From an uncultured Collinsella sp. (GTDB lineage Bacteria; Actinomycetota; Coriobacteriia; Coriobacteriales; Coriobacteriaceae): DNA of 40,101 bases. Positions 24,382 through 33,146 of the stretch are shown piece after piece. The stretch lies in contig CABSNL010000015.1 in assembly GCA_902479095.1 (NCBI GenBank), forward strand, positions 1 to 40,101. The letters are read 5' to 3'. Made by a program: the position numbers and the translations under genes. The notes beneath the pieces are model-generated. The model was not told the DNA's origin and did not search any database. It worked only from the letters and a program-made list of their open reading frames with translations. Position 1 is the first letter of the stretch; each line of letters begins with the position of its first letter.

Positions 24382-25904
24382 TGGCGTTCGAGACGTTTGC
24401 CGTTCACGCGGCCTGCATCCGCGGCGTCGAGGCGATTCACGTCACGGTCGAGGTCTCGCTTGCCGGCGGCGTTCCGGGCATTCAGATGCTCGGCATCCCG
24501 AGTATGGAGGTGATGGAGTCACGCGGTCGTATTCGCTGCGCGATGCGCTCCGCCGGGTTCGAGATCCCGCGCTCGGGCATTACCGTTAACCTGGCACCCG
24601 GCGATATCCGCAAGACCGGTAGCGGCTTTGATCTGCCCATCGCCATCGCGGTTCTGGCGGCCGATGGGCAGATTCCCCGTGACAACCTCGATCGCTGCCT
24701 TATCGCCGGCGAGCTCGGCTTGGACGGTACGGTGCTTCCTGTCAAGGGCGAGGTGGCGTTTCAGCTGCTGGCTCGCGACATGGGGCTGTCTTTTATCGCC
24801 GGCAGGTCAGACCAGCATGTGCCACTCGCGGGCGTGGATTGCGGCTTTATCGATCATTTGTCTCAGCTTGCTCATGGTATGGGCGATGCCTCGCGGCACT
24901 ACTTGGATTCCGAGGGCGTCGAGGCGACCTTTGAGCCAGAGCTCGACTATGCCGACGTGCTGGGGCAGGAAGTCGCTAAACGCGGCATGGCGCTTGCGGC
25001 GGCAGGAGAACTCGGCTTGCTCATGATCGGGTCTCCGGGATCGGGCAAGACGATGCTCGCACGCCGTATGACCGGCATCCTGCCCGAGCTTTCCGTTGAG
25101 GATCAGCAGGAGGCACTGTGCATCCATTCGGTTTTGGGTGAGAACATTGATGGCTTGTTGGCGGGGCACCGCCCCTTCCGCAGTCCCCACCACAGTATTT
25201 CGACCGCAGGCCTTATCGGCGGCGGGCGCCCGGTGCACCCGGGTGAGATCAGCCTTGCTCATGGCGGCGTGCTCTTTTTGGACGAGCTTGCCGAGTTTCC
25301 CACGGGCGTGCTGCAGACGCTGCGTCAGCCCATTGAGCGCGGCTACGTGAGGATCGTACGCGTCGACGGGGCTTTTACCTTCCCGTCGCGCTTTCAGCTG
25401 CTGGCTGCGAGCAATCCCTGCCCCTGCGGCTTTTTGGGCGATCGCGAGGTGCCGTGTCGCTGTTCGGCGGCGATGGTCGAGCGCTATCGGTCTAAACTGC
25501 GCGGTCCTTTGGCCGACCGTATCGACATGATGATCGATGTGACCCGTCCCGACCCTCAAGTGATTATCGAGGGTGCGGAGGGCATGTCGTCGGCCGAGTT
25601 ACGTGACTACGTTGTGCGCGGTCGCGCCTTTCGCGCTTGGCGCGAATCCCTCATGGACGATGCGGATGCCGAGGCCGAGGATGACGAGACACGGTCCATT
25701 GACGGCGTCGTTTCGACCTTTGAGCTCGATGATGCGGCGGAGAAGTGTGTGCTCGGCCTGTCGAAGCGCACGCATCTCACAGGGCGTGGCATCGTGCGCC
25801 TTGTTCGCATTGCGCGCACGATCGCAGATGTCGCCGAGAGCGAGCAGGTGACGCAGGACCACGTGCTCGAGGCGGCGATGTACCAGGGAAGGAGGGACCA
25901 ATGA
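24381..25904 (+). CDS. ComM/YifB-family AAA+ ATPase (magnesium-chelatase-like)
   Basis: An AAA+ protein of the YifB/ComM family; ComM in Gram-negatives is a helicase promoting branch migration during natural transformation. Domain order: N-terminal Lon-protease-like fold (about 1-170), AAA+ core with Walker A GSPGSGKT (about 221-228), the FRSPHHSIS motif, Walker B VLFLDELAEF, the Cys-rich NPCPCGFLGD...CRC loop, and the C-terminal Mg-chelatase domain. It has 507 residues. The start at 24381 overlaps the yraN stop, and dprA begins before its own stop. Its place between yraN and dprA supports a DNA-processing role. Confidence 0.93.
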   Translation: MAFETFAVHAACIRGVEAIHVTVEVSLAGGVPGIQMLGIPSMEVMESRGRIRCAMRSAGFEIPRSGITVNLAPGDIRKTGSGFDLPIAIAVLAADGQIPRDNLDRCLIAGELGLDGTVLPVKGEVAFQLLARDMGLSFIAGRSDQHVPLAGVDCGFIDHLSQLAHGMGDASRHYLDSEGVEATFEPELDYADVLGQEVAKRGMALAAAGELGLLMIGSPGSGKTMLARRMTGILPELSVEDQQEALCIHSVLGENIDGLLAGHRPFRSPHHSISTAGLIGGGRPVHPGEISLAHGGVLFLDELAEFPTGVLQTLRQPIERGYVRIVRVDGAFTFPSRFQLLAASNPCPCGFLGDREVPCRCSAAMVERYRSKLRGPLADRIDMMIDVTRPDPQVIIEGAEGMSSAELRDYVVRGRAFRAWRESLMDDADAEAEDDETRSIDGVVSTFELDDAAEKCVLGLSKRTHLTGRGIVRLVRIARTIADVAESEQVTQDHVLEAAMYQGRRDQ

Positions 25905-26836
25905 TGGCTGAGGGGACCTTCGAGCTGCATCCAGGTGACGCGTTGTATCCCGAGACCGTTTTGGAGCTTTCTGATGTACCTCAGACGCTCTATGTGCGCG
26001 GCAACCCCGAGGCGCTTTCGACGCCCGCGCTCTCCATCATCGGTGCGCGAAAGGCCTCGCCGTATGGTCTTGCCGTGGCAGAGCTTGCGGCGAAGGTGGC
26101 GGTTGAGGCGGGAGTGACGGTAGTTTCGGGCGGTGCGGTCGGTTGTGACCAGGCCTCGGGTTGGGCTGCGGTCAACGCCGGCGGCAAACACGTTGTGGTG
26201 CTGGGGACGGGCGCCGACGTGGTCTACCCGCGTTCGAGCGCGGGGCTGATTACGCGCACGCTTGATACGGGTGGCGCGGTCGTGTCGATCTCTCCGTGGG
26301 GCATGGGTCCGCGCAAGTTCGCCTTTCCGCGCCGCAATCGCGTAATCGCGGCCCTGTCGCAAGCCCTCTTTGTATCCGAGGCGGGTATGCCTTCTGGGAC
26401 GTTTTCCACAGCCGAGGCTGCTATGGATTTGGGGCGCGAACTTCTTGCCGTGCCGGGGTCGATCCTATCGCCCGAGTCGCGTGGCACGAATTACCTCATT
26501 GCGAACGGTGCCTGCTGCATTGTCGACGAGGAATCTATCGAGATGGCTATCTCACGCATCTACGGAACCCTGCGCTACTCGCGCCCCGATGCTCCCGGCA
26601 TTGCCGACCTGGATCCAACGCAGCAGACCGTGATGCATGCGCTCATCGCCTCTCCGCTCAAGGTCGACGACATCGCGGCGCTCGTCTCGCTCGATGCTGT
26701 CGGCGTACTCAAACTCTTGGGTTCGCTTGAACTCGAGGGTCTTATCGAGCGCATGATGGATGGAAGGTATGCGCCCTCCAAGTTTGCCCTTCACGCCCAG
26801 ACACCCTTCGGTCACAATGGAAAACGTGTCAATTAG
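25901..26836 (+). CDS. dprA: DNA-processing protein DprA
   Basis: DprA binds incoming single-stranded DNA and loads RecA during transformation; it is also present in non-competent bacteria. The Rossmann-like core has IIGARKASPYGLAVAE, VVSGGAVGCDQAS, FAFPRRNRVIAALSQ and the ESRGTNYLIANGA stretch. The C-terminus (about 240-300) is a winged-helix DprA_WH domain, and the N-terminal SAM domain seen in longer DprA proteins is reduced or absent. It has 311 residues. ATG 25901 and ATG 25904 are tandem; AAGGAGG at 25889-25895 suits the second slightly better. Its start overlaps the upstream stop. Confidence 0.95.
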   Translation: MMAEGTFELHPGDALYPETVLELSDVPQTLYVRGNPEALSTPALSIIGARKASPYGLAVAELAAKVAVEAGVTVVSGGAVGCDQASGWAAVNAGGKHVVVLGTGADVVYPRSSAGLITRTLDTGGAVVSISPWGMGPRKFAFPRRNRVIAALSQALFVSEAGMPSGTFSTAEAAMDLGRELLAVPGSILSPESRGTNYLIANGACCIVDEESIEMAISRIYGTLRYSRPDAPGIADLDPTQQTVMHALIASPLKVDDIAALVSLDAVGVLKLLGSLELEGLIERMMDGRYAPSKFALHAQTPFGHNGKRVN

Positions 26837-26850
26837 AAAGGTGTTTGCAG

Positions 26851-28188
26851 ATGCAGTTCGATCAGGTGACAGTTATCGGTGGCGGTCTGGCGGGTTCGGA
26901 GTGCGCGATCCAGCTGGCAGATCGCGGTTTTGCCGTAAAGCTGTGCGAGATGCGCCCCCAGGTGAGCTCCCCGGCTCACCATACCGATCACCTGGCAGAG
27001 CTCGTCTGCTCCAATTCGTTTAAGTCGACCCGTCCGGATTCCGCGGCTGGTTTGCTGAAGGCCGAGCTTGAGCGCATGGGTTCAGTCCTGCTCGATTGCG
27101 CCCATCGCGCGGCTGTTCCCGCCGGCGGTGCCCTGGCGGTCGACCGCGTCAAGTTTTCCGAGCTTGTCGAGGCCGAGGTTGCCGCTCGTCCCAATATCGA
27201 GGTCGTGCACGGCGAGGTCACGCAGATTCCCGAGGGTCACGTGGTCATTGCCGCGGGCCCGCTGTGTTCACCGGCGCTGAGCGAAGAGGTTATGAAGCTC
27301 GTCGGTGGCGATGCCCTGGCATTCTTTGATGCGGCGGCGCCGATCGTCGATGCCTCCACGCTCGATATGGACGTGCTGTTCTCGCAGTCGCGCTACGAGG
27401 AGCAGGGGGGCGGCGACTATCTCAACGCTCCGCTCAATAAGGAGGAGTACGAGGCCTTTATCGAGGCGCTTACCACGGCCGACCGTGTGGTGCTCAAAGA
27501 CTTTGAGGGCGGCGATCTGTTCCAGGCTTGCCAGCCTGCCGAGGAAGTTGCGCGCACCGGCAAGGACGCCATTCGATTTGGCGCCATGAAGCCCGTCGGC
27601 CTCACCGACCCGCGTACCGGACGTCGCCCCTGGGCGGCGATTCAGCTGCGTGCCGAGAACAAGGAGAAGACCGCCTATAACCTGGTGGGCTTCCAGACCA
27701 ACTTAACCTTTGGCGAGCAGAAGCGCGTCTTCCATATGGTGCCGGGCCTGGAGAACGCTGAGTTCTTCCGCTACGGTGTCATGCACCGCAATACCTTTGT
27801 CGACGCCCCGCATGTGCTCGATGGCACCTTTGCCGTGCCCGGTACCGGTGTGCGCCTGGCCGGTCAGATCACCGGCACCGAGGGGTACATGGAAGCCGTG
27901 GCGACAGGTCTGCTCGCGGCGCTCAACACCTATGCCGAGGCTATCGGTGCCGCGGGCGTCGAGTTGCCGCGTGTGGGCGCCCTGGGTGCGCTCGTGGGCT
28001 ATGCGACCGATCCTGCCACCGTGGGCTATCAGCCCATGCATGTCAACTTTGGCCTGGTGCCGCCACTCGAGGATGGTAAGCGCCGCAGCAAGCGCGACCG
28101 CTACCAGGCCTATGCGGACCGTGCGCTCGAGGCCCTCGATGCCTACTTGGCCACGCGTTCCGACTTGTTTGGAGGCGACCGGTCATAG
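26851..28188 (+). CDS. trmFO: tRNA U54 methyltransferase TrmFO (folate/FAD-dependent)
   Basis: It makes m5U54 (T54) in tRNA using methylenetetrahydrofolate and FADH2. The FAD-binding motif GGGLAGSECAIQLADRG opens the protein, followed by LCEMRP and LVCSNSFKS; the GidA-like region continues through MKPVGLTDPRTGRRPWAAIQ. It has 445 residues, normal length. I chose ATG 26851 with AAAGG upstream. Its stop TAG (28186-28188) overlaps the presumed xerC start. In Firmicutes topA usually lies between dprA and trmFO; here the two are 14 bp apart. Confidence 0.96.
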   Translation: MQFDQVTVIGGGLAGSECAIQLADRGFAVKLCEMRPQVSSPAHHTDHLAELVCSNSFKSTRPDSAAGLLKAELERMGSVLLDCAHRAAVPAGGALAVDRVKFSELVEAEVAARPNIEVVHGEVTQIPEGHVVIAAGPLCSPALSEEVMKLVGGDALAFFDAAAPIVDASTLDMDVLFSQSRYEEQGGGDYLNAPLNKEEYEAFIEALTTADRVVLKDFEGGDLFQACQPAEEVARTGKDAIRFGAMKPVGLTDPRTGRRPWAAIQLRAENKEKTAYNLVGFQTNLTFGEQKRVFHMVPGLENAEFFRYGVMHRNTFVDAPHVLDGTFAVPGTGVRLAGQITGTEGYMEAVATGLLAALNTYAEAIGAAGVELPRVGALGALVGYATDPATVGYQPMHVNFGLVPPLEDGKRRSKRDRYQAYADRALEALDAYLATRSDLFGGDRS

Positions 28189-29105
28189 CCTTTGACCTGT
28201 ACGACACCGTCGACTCTTTTATCGCCTATATCGCACGCGTTGAGGGGCTTTCTCCCAACACGGTGACGGCCTATGGCTCGAGGCTGGAGCGCTTTGCTGC
28301 TTGGTGCGAGCGCGAGGATATTGATGCTTTCGCTGCCGACGTGCGCACCATTCGTCGCTATCTTGCTGAGCTTTCGCGTGAGCAGGTGGCTCCCCGAACG
28401 CTTGCGGCGCACCTGTCGGCTATCCGATCTCTCTATCGCTGGATGGCTGCCGAGGGGATTGTCGAGGGCGATGCGGTCTCGGCGATCGCATCGCCCAAGC
28501 TGCCGCGTGACCTGCCGGGCGTCCTTACGACCCAGCAGGTTGAGGCGCTGCTCAAGACGCCTGATACCTCGACGCCCGCGGGACTGCGCGATGCGGCGAT
28601 GCTTGAGTTGCTCTATGCCTCCGGCGCGCGAATCTCGGAGCTCGCGGCGCTCAACGTGGAGTCTATTGGTTGGTCCGAGCGAACGCTGCGACTTTGGGGC
28701 AAGGGGAGCAAGGAGCGTATCGTCCCTCTGTATCGTCGTGCGCTCGAGGTGACGCATCTCTATATTGAGGAGGGGAGGCCGGAGTTGCTCGCTCAGGCAA
28801 AGCGCCGCGACCTCGCTACTGGGCCGCATCCGCTGCTTATATCGGCGCGTGGCAATCGCATGAGCGCCGCCATGCTCCGGCGGCGGTTCCATACGCTGGC
28901 GACGCTCGCCGGCATTCCGGCCGACATCGCCCCGCATGCGATGCGCCATACCTTTGCGACCGACTTGCTCGAGGGCGGTGCGGACCTGCGCTCGGTTCAA
29001 GAGCTGCTAGGTCATGCGAGCCTGTCCACGACGCAAATCTACACACATCTCACGCCCGATCGGCTCAAACGTGCCGTGGCTCAAGCCCATCCCCGCGGCG
29101 AATAG
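28185..29105 (+). CDS. xerC: Tyrosine recombinase XerC-like, apparent ATA start
   Basis: A site-specific recombinase that resolves chromosome dimers. Catalytic residues are complete: Arg in ASGARISELAAL, Lys in GKGSKERIVPL, HAMRH, the LGHASLSTTQ His, and Tyr in IYTHLT. The conserved N-terminal core-binding domain (VDSFIAYIARVEGLSPNTVTAY) is in frame only if translation starts before 28200. No ATG, GTG or TTG is available there. The best fit is ATA 28185, 9 nt after GGAGG (28171-28175), overlapping the trmFO stop as ATAG. A start at GTG 28263 would remove 26 conserved residues; CTG 28197 is another option. With ATA the protein has 306 residues, normal for XerC. Confidence 0.88.
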   Translation: MAFDLYDTVDSFIAYIARVEGLSPNTVTAYGSRLERFAAWCEREDIDAFAADVRTIRRYLAELSREQVAPRTLAAHLSAIRSLYRWMAAEGIVEGDAVSAIASPKLPRDLPGVLTTQQVEALLKTPDTSTPAGLRDAAMLELLYASGARISELAALNVESIGWSERTLRLWGKGSKERIVPLYRRALEVTHLYIEEGRPELLAQAKRRDLATGPHPLLISARGNRMSAAMLRRRFHTLATLAGIPADIAPHAMRHTFATDLLEGGADLRSVQELLGHASLSTTQIYTHLTPDRLKRAVAQAHPRGE

Positions 29106-29154
29106 TGGCTGGGACGTCCCGCGCCGCACTCAGGTGTGTGGTTTTGATTGCGGG

Positions 29155-29183
29155 TTGGCAGGAAGATGCATTCCTGCTATCAT
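29155..29183 (+). promoter_or_regulatory. Strong promoter for rpsB-tsf
   Basis: TTGGCA (29155-29160), a 17-bp spacer and TATCAT (29178-29183) with a TGC extension just before the -10. It predicts a start point near 29190 and a leader of about 135 nt. Confidence 0.8.
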
Positions 29184-29324
29184 TCATCGGGTTGCTTCAC
29201 GGCAACATGTTTTTATCACGCACGCGCGGCTACTTCATACCGTGGTGCCCGGGCTTTGGTAGCACATGTCCGGGTTGGTTTTGGAGGATGACCCCGCGCG
29301 GAGGCAAACCACAGGAGGTTTAAC
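29184..29324 (+). promoter_or_regulatory. Structured leader of rpsB
   Basis: A 141-bp untranslated stretch. GTTGC/GCAAC form a small hairpin at 29191-29206. A 7-bp GC stem joins 29223-29229 (CGCGCGG) with 29294-29300 (CCGCGCG), enclosing CCCGG (29248-29252) paired with CCGGG (29270-29274). The strong ribosome site AGGAGG lies outside, about 10 nt before ATG. The layout resembles ribosomal-protein autoregulatory leaders, but no known leader motif is recognised. Confidence 0.45.
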
Positions 29325-30053
29325 ATGGCTACCAAGATTAATATCCGCACCCTGCTCGAGGCCGGCTGCCACTTCGGTCACCAGACCCGTCGCTGGAACC
29401 CCAAGATGAAGCCGTTCATCTTCGGTGAGCGCAACGGCATCTACATCCTCGACCTCAAGCAGACCATCCTCGACGCCGACCAGGCCTACACCTTCGTCAA
29501 GAACGTCGCCAAGGGTGGCAACGTGCTGTTCGTCGGCACCAAGAAGCAGGCTCAGGAGGCCGTCAAGAACGCTGCTGAGCGCGCCAACATGCCTTACATC
29601 AACCAGCGTTGGCTCGGCGGCATGCTGACCAACTTCGTCACCATCCGCTCCCGCATCAACCGCATGGAGGAGCTCGAGGCCATGGTCGAGGACGGCCGCA
29701 TGGCTGTTCTGCCCAAGAAGGAGCAGGCTGTTCTCGGCAAGGAGCTCACCAAGCTCCAGACCAACCTCGGTGGCGCCCGCGACATGAAGGGTCTGCCCCA
29801 GGCTCTCTTCGTCATCGACACCAAGCGCGAGGAGAACGCCATCAAGGAGGCTCAGCGCCTGAACATCCCCGTCGTCGCTCTGATCGACACCAACTCCGAT
29901 CCCGACGAGGTCGAGTACGGCATCCCCTGCAACGATGACGCTATCTCCGCTGTCACCCTTATGTGCGAGCTCATGGCTGACGCCTGCCTCGCTGGCTCTG
30001 GTAAGGAGCAGGTCTCCGAGGCCGAGATGGCCGCTGAGCCCAAGGCCGAGTAA
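29325..30053 (+). CDS. rpsB: 30S ribosomal protein S2
   Basis: S2 joins late to the 30S subunit with S1. Markers are INIRTLLEAGCHFGHQTRRW, NQRWLGGMLTNF and ALIDTNSDPDEVEYGIPCND. It has 242 residues, ending in a short acidic tail (EMAAEPKAE). ATG 29325 follows ACAGGAGG. Codon use is strongly biased to C-ending codons, as in tsf, consistent with high expression. tsf follows after 45 bp. Confidence 0.98.
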   Translation: MATKINIRTLLEAGCHFGHQTRRWNPKMKPFIFGERNGIYILDLKQTILDADQAYTFVKNVAKGGNVLFVGTKKQAQEAVKNAAERANMPYINQRWLGGMLTNFVTIRSRINRMEELEAMVEDGRMAVLPKKEQAVLGKELTKLQTNLGGARDMKGLPQALFVIDTKREENAIKEAQRLNIPVVALIDTNSDPDEVEYGIPCNDDAISAVTLMCELMADACLAGSGKEQVSEAEMAAEPKAE

Positions 30054-30098
30054 ATCAGTCTTAGTTAATTCTTTTTCATCTCTTTGAAAGGAACCACA

Positions 30099-30968
30099 AT
30101 GGCCCAGATTACCGCCGCTATGGTCAAGCAGCTCCGCGAGATGACCGACTCCCCGATGATGGAGTGCAAGAAGGCTCTCGTCGAGGCTGACGGCGACATG
30201 GACGCCGCTGTCGACGTTCTGCGTAAGAACGGCCTTGCCAAGGCTGCCAAGAAGGCTGGCCGTGAGACCAACGAGGGCGCTGTCGCCGCGTTCGTCTCCG
30301 AGGATGGCAAGACCGGCGCTCTGCTCGAGCTCTCCTGCGAGACCGACTTCGTTGGCTCCAACGCCAAGTTCACTGGCTTTGCTTCCAAGGTCGCTGAGGT
30401 TGTCGCTACCACCGAGCCTGCTGACGTCGACGCTCTGCTCGAGAAGCCGATGGGTGAGGAGACCGTTTCCTCCGAGCTCACCGAGATGATTCACATCATG
30501 GGCGAGAACATGAAGATCTCCCGCTTCGCTGCCCGCAAGGCCGAGAACGGCGCGCTCGCTTCTTACATCCACATGGGTGGTAAGATCGGCGTCCTCGTCG
30601 AGTTCGCCTTCGAGAAGGCCGAGACCGCTCAGGCTGAGTCCTTCAAGACCTTCGCTCACGACGTTGCCCTTCAGGTTGCCGCCGTCGCCCCGATCTGCGC
30701 TACCCGCGATCAGGTTCCGGCCGAGACCGTCGAGCACGAGAAGCAGATCTACATGGCTCAGGCTGCCGAGTCCGGTAAGCCCGAGGCTATCCAGGAGAAG
30801 ATGGCTGTCGGCCGTCTGGAGAAGTTCTACAAGCAGTCCGTGCTCACCGAGCAGGAGTTCATCAAGGACAGCTCCCTCACCATCAAGAAGTACGCTGAGC
30901 AGGTCTCCAAGGAGCTCGGCGACACCATTACCGTCGTTGCCTTTGACCGTCTGGTCCGTGGCGAGTAA
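30099..30968 (+). CDS. tsf: Elongation factor Ts
   Basis: EF-Ts is the nucleotide-exchange factor of EF-Tu. The N-terminal UBA-like domain (MVKQLREMTDSPMMECKKAL) and the TDFVGSNAKF motif of the core, which contacts EF-Tu, are clear; a C-terminal IMAKSxxEE-like module is represented by EQEFIKDSSLTIKKYAEQ. It has 289 residues. I chose ATG 30099 with GAAAGGA upstream; an in-frame TTG at 30084 is upstream of that site. A strong terminator follows. Confidence 0.97.
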   Translation: MAQITAAMVKQLREMTDSPMMECKKALVEADGDMDAAVDVLRKNGLAKAAKKAGRETNEGAVAAFVSEDGKTGALLELSCETDFVGSNAKFTGFASKVAEVVATTEPADVDALLEKPMGEETVSSELTEMIHIMGENMKISRFAARKAENGALASYIHMGGKIGVLVEFAFEKAETAQAESFKTFAHDVALQVAAVAPICATRDQVPAETVEHEKQIYMAQAAESGKPEAIQEKMAVGRLEKFYKQSVLTEQEFIKDSSLTIKKYAEQVSKELGDTITVVAFDRLVRGE

Positions 30969-30991
30969 ATAAGCTCTTGTAGCTGGTAATG

Positions 30992-31026
30992 AGCAGGCTG
31001 TGGGTTTTACTCACAGCCTGCTTTTT
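30992..31026 (+). terminator. Intrinsic terminator after tsf
   Basis: An 11-bp stem (30992-31002 with 31012-31022) with a 9-nt loop, followed by a T run to 31026. Confidence 0.92.
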
Positions 31027-31029
31027 CAT

Positions 31030-31056
31030 GGCTCTTCTTAGAGCCTTTGATAGAAT
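31030..31056 (+). promoter_or_regulatory. Hairpin plus extended -10 promoter ahead of pyrH
   Basis: GGCTCT (31030-31035), TCTT loop, AGAGCC (31040-31045), then TGATAGAAT (31048-31056), a TGn-extended -10. The inverted repeat occupies the place of a -35 box, so it may be a repressor site or a second, weak terminator stem. Confidence 0.5.
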
Positions 31057-31086
31057 GTTGAGAGTTCAATCTAAAGGAGGATCGCT

Positions 31087-31809
31087 TTGTCCGACATCCG
31101 ATATAAACGCGTGCTTCTTAAGCTTTCCGGCGAAGCACTGATGGGCGACGGCCAATATGGCATCGACCCCAAGGTTACCGACCATCTTGCCAAGCAGGTC
31201 AAGGAGCTGCTAGCCGTTGGCCATGAGGTCGGCGTCGTTGTCGGCGGCGGCAATATTTTCCGCGGCATGGCCGGCGCTGCCGGTGGCATGGAGCGTGCTC
31301 AGGCCGACTACATGGGCATGCTGGCAACCGTTATGAACGCGCTCGCCCTGCAGGATGCCTTCGAGCATAACGATGTTCCCTGCCGCGTGATGAGCGCTAT
31401 CCAGATGAACGAGATCTGCGAGCCCTATATTCGCCGTCGCGCCATCAACCACCTTTCCAAGGGCAACGTCGTCATCTTCGCTGCCGGTTCGGGCAATCCG
31501 TACTTTACGACCGACACCGCCGCGGCTCTTCGTGCGTGCGAGATCGGCGCCGAGATTCTGATTAAAGCCACCAAGGTTGACGGCATCTACGACAAGGATC
31601 CCGTCAAGTGCGCCGATGCCGTCCGTTTTGACAAGATTACCTATCACGAGGTGCTCGTCCGCGGCCTGCAGGTTATGGATTCCACGGCTACGGCACTGTG
31701 CCAGGATAACCGTATGCCGATTTTGGTCCTCAACATCGATGGCGAGGACACCGTCAAGCGCGCGCTCGCGGGTGAGCCCGTCGGCACGCTCGTCTATCAG
31801 GAGGATTAA
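31087..31809 (+). CDS. pyrH: UMP kinase
   Basis: It phosphorylates UMP to UDP, feeding RNA, UTP and UDP-sugar synthesis. The amino-acid-kinase fold shows RVLLKLSGEALMG, VVGGGNIFRG, DYMGMLATVMNALALQDA and the ATP-site region IKATKVDGIYDKDP. It has 240 residues. The start is TTG 31087, 6 nt after AAAGGAGG. It is the first gene of the run pyrH-frr-uppS-cdsA-dxr-rseP-ispG-proS. frr follows after 2 bp. Confidence 0.97.
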   Translation: MSDIRYKRVLLKLSGEALMGDGQYGIDPKVTDHLAKQVKELLAVGHEVGVVVGGGNIFRGMAGAAGGMERAQADYMGMLATVMNALALQDAFEHNDVPCRVMSAIQMNEICEPYIRRRAINHLSKGNVVIFAAGSGNPYFTTDTAAALRACEIGAEILIKATKVDGIYDKDPVKCADAVRFDKITYHEVLVRGLQVMDSTATALCQDNRMPILVLNIDGEDTVKRALAGEPVGTLVYQED

Positions 31810-31811
31810 GC

Positions 31812-32348
31812 ATGGCAGAGAACATCACCGCCCATATGGACAAGTCGCTCGAGTCCCTCAAGCATAACTTCTCCAAGGTCCGTACCGGCCGCGCCAATGC
31901 CAACATTCTGTCCGACATCACCGTCGATTATTACGGGGTTCCCACGCCGGTCACGCAGGTTGCCGCCGTCAAGACCCCCGAGGCCCACATGCTGCTCATC
32001 GAGCCGTGGGACAAGGCACTCATCAATGCTATCGTCAAGGCCATCGGCGCTTCCGATCTGGGTATTACCCCCAACTCCGATGGCACCGTCGTTCGTCTTC
32101 CGTTCCCGGCTCCCACTGAGGAGCGCCGTCGCGAGCTCGTCAAGGAGTGCCGCGAGTACGCCGAGCAGGCCAAGGTGTCTATCCGTAACATCCGTCGCGA
32201 CTTCAACAACAAGCTCGAGCGCGATGAGGAGCTCACCGAGGACGATGTCCGTCGCGAGCAGGCCAAGGTCCAGAAGCACACTGATGAGTATGTCGCCAAG
32301 GTCGAGGAGCTTCTGAAGGAAAAAGAAGCCGAGGTCATGGAGATCTAA
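31812..32348 (+). CDS. frr: Ribosome recycling factor
   Basis: With EF-G it splits post-termination ribosomes. Domain I helices (KSLESLKHNFSKVRTGRANA and the C-terminal helix from about 110) and the small domain II (about 30-105) are both visible. It has 178 residues, slightly short of the usual 185, but with complete ends. Its stop at 32346-32348 is followed with a single spacer base by the uppS GTG. Confidence 0.97.
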   Translation: MAENITAHMDKSLESLKHNFSKVRTGRANANILSDITVDYYGVPTPVTQVAAVKTPEAHMLLIEPWDKALINAIVKAIGASDLGITPNSDGTVVRLPFPAPTEERRRELVKECREYAEQAKVSIRNIRRDFNNKLERDEELTEDDVRREQAKVQKHTDEYVAKVEELLKEKEAEVMEI

Positions 32349-32349
32349 G

Positions 32350-33144
32350 GTGCAATACGACGAGCATAAACTGGTCGAGTACTTTGCCGACGCCCCTGCG
32401 GGCGTCGGTTTTTCCGACCTTGACCTCAATAACATTCCGCACCATATCTCGTGCATCATGGACGGTAACGGTCGTTGGGCCACGTCGCGCGGTCTTGCAC
32501 GCACCGAGGGCCACAAGGCGGGTATCGTCTCGCTGCGCGAGATCATTACCGCCTGCGTGCGCCTGGGCGTCGACGTGCTTTCTGCCTATGCGTTTTCTAC
32601 CGAAAACTGGAACCGCCCGCAGCATGAGGTCAACGTCTTGATGCACTTGTTTGCCAAGACGTTCATCGACGAGTTGCCGCTTCTGAAGCGCGAAAACGTG
32701 CGCGTTGTCTTTTTGGGTGATATTTCCGCGCTGCCCAAGAAGACCCGCGACGTTTTTGAACGCGGTCTTGCCGAGTGCGCCGATCACACCGGTATGACGC
32801 TGGCGCTTGCCGTCAACTACGGCGCGCGTGCCGAGATTACCCGCGCTGTCCGTCAGATCGCGCTCGACGTTGCCGCCGGTAAGATTGATCCTGCCGCAAT
32901 TGATGACGACATGGTGGCTTCCCACCTCTATACCGCCGGCCTTCCCGATCCTGAGCTTGTGATTCGCACCTCTGGTGAGCTGCGCCTTTCGAACTATCTG
33001 CTATGGCAGGTGGCTTATTCCGAGTTCTATGTCACCGATACCTATTGGCCCGACTTTGATCGTTGGGGCCTTGTCGACGCCATTTTGGCCTATCAGGGCC
33101 GTGACCGTAGGTTTGGTGGACTGAGCAAGACCGAGGAGGCTTAA
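32350..33144 (+). CDS. uppS: Undecaprenyl diphosphate synthase (cis-prenyltransferase)
   Basis: It condenses isopentenyl diphosphate with farnesyl diphosphate to make the C55 lipid carrier for peptidoglycan. The catalytic ISCIMDGNGRWA motif, YAFSTENWNRP, and the C-terminal RTSGELRLSNYLLWQ...EFYVTDTYWPDF are intact. It has 264 residues, with about 28 before the first strand. The start is GTG 32350, one base after the frr stop, without a clear ribosome site, so coupling is likely. cdsA begins 2 bp after its stop. Confidence 0.96.
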   Translation: MQYDEHKLVEYFADAPAGVGFSDLDLNNIPHHISCIMDGNGRWATSRGLARTEGHKAGIVSLREIITACVRLGVDVLSAYAFSTENWNRPQHEVNVLMHLFAKTFIDELPLLKRENVRVVFLGDISALPKKTRDVFERGLAECADHTGMTLALAVNYGARAEITRAVRQIALDVAAGKIDPAAIDDDMVASHLYTAGLPDPELVIRTSGELRLSNYLLWQVAYSEFYVTDTYWPDFDRWGLVDAILAYQGRDRRFGGLSKTEEA

Positions 33145-33146
33145 TC

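Noticed and set aside
29105..29323. Small + strand ORF before rpsB
   Set aside because: It overlaps the promoter and structured leader and has no coding character or ribosome site of note.
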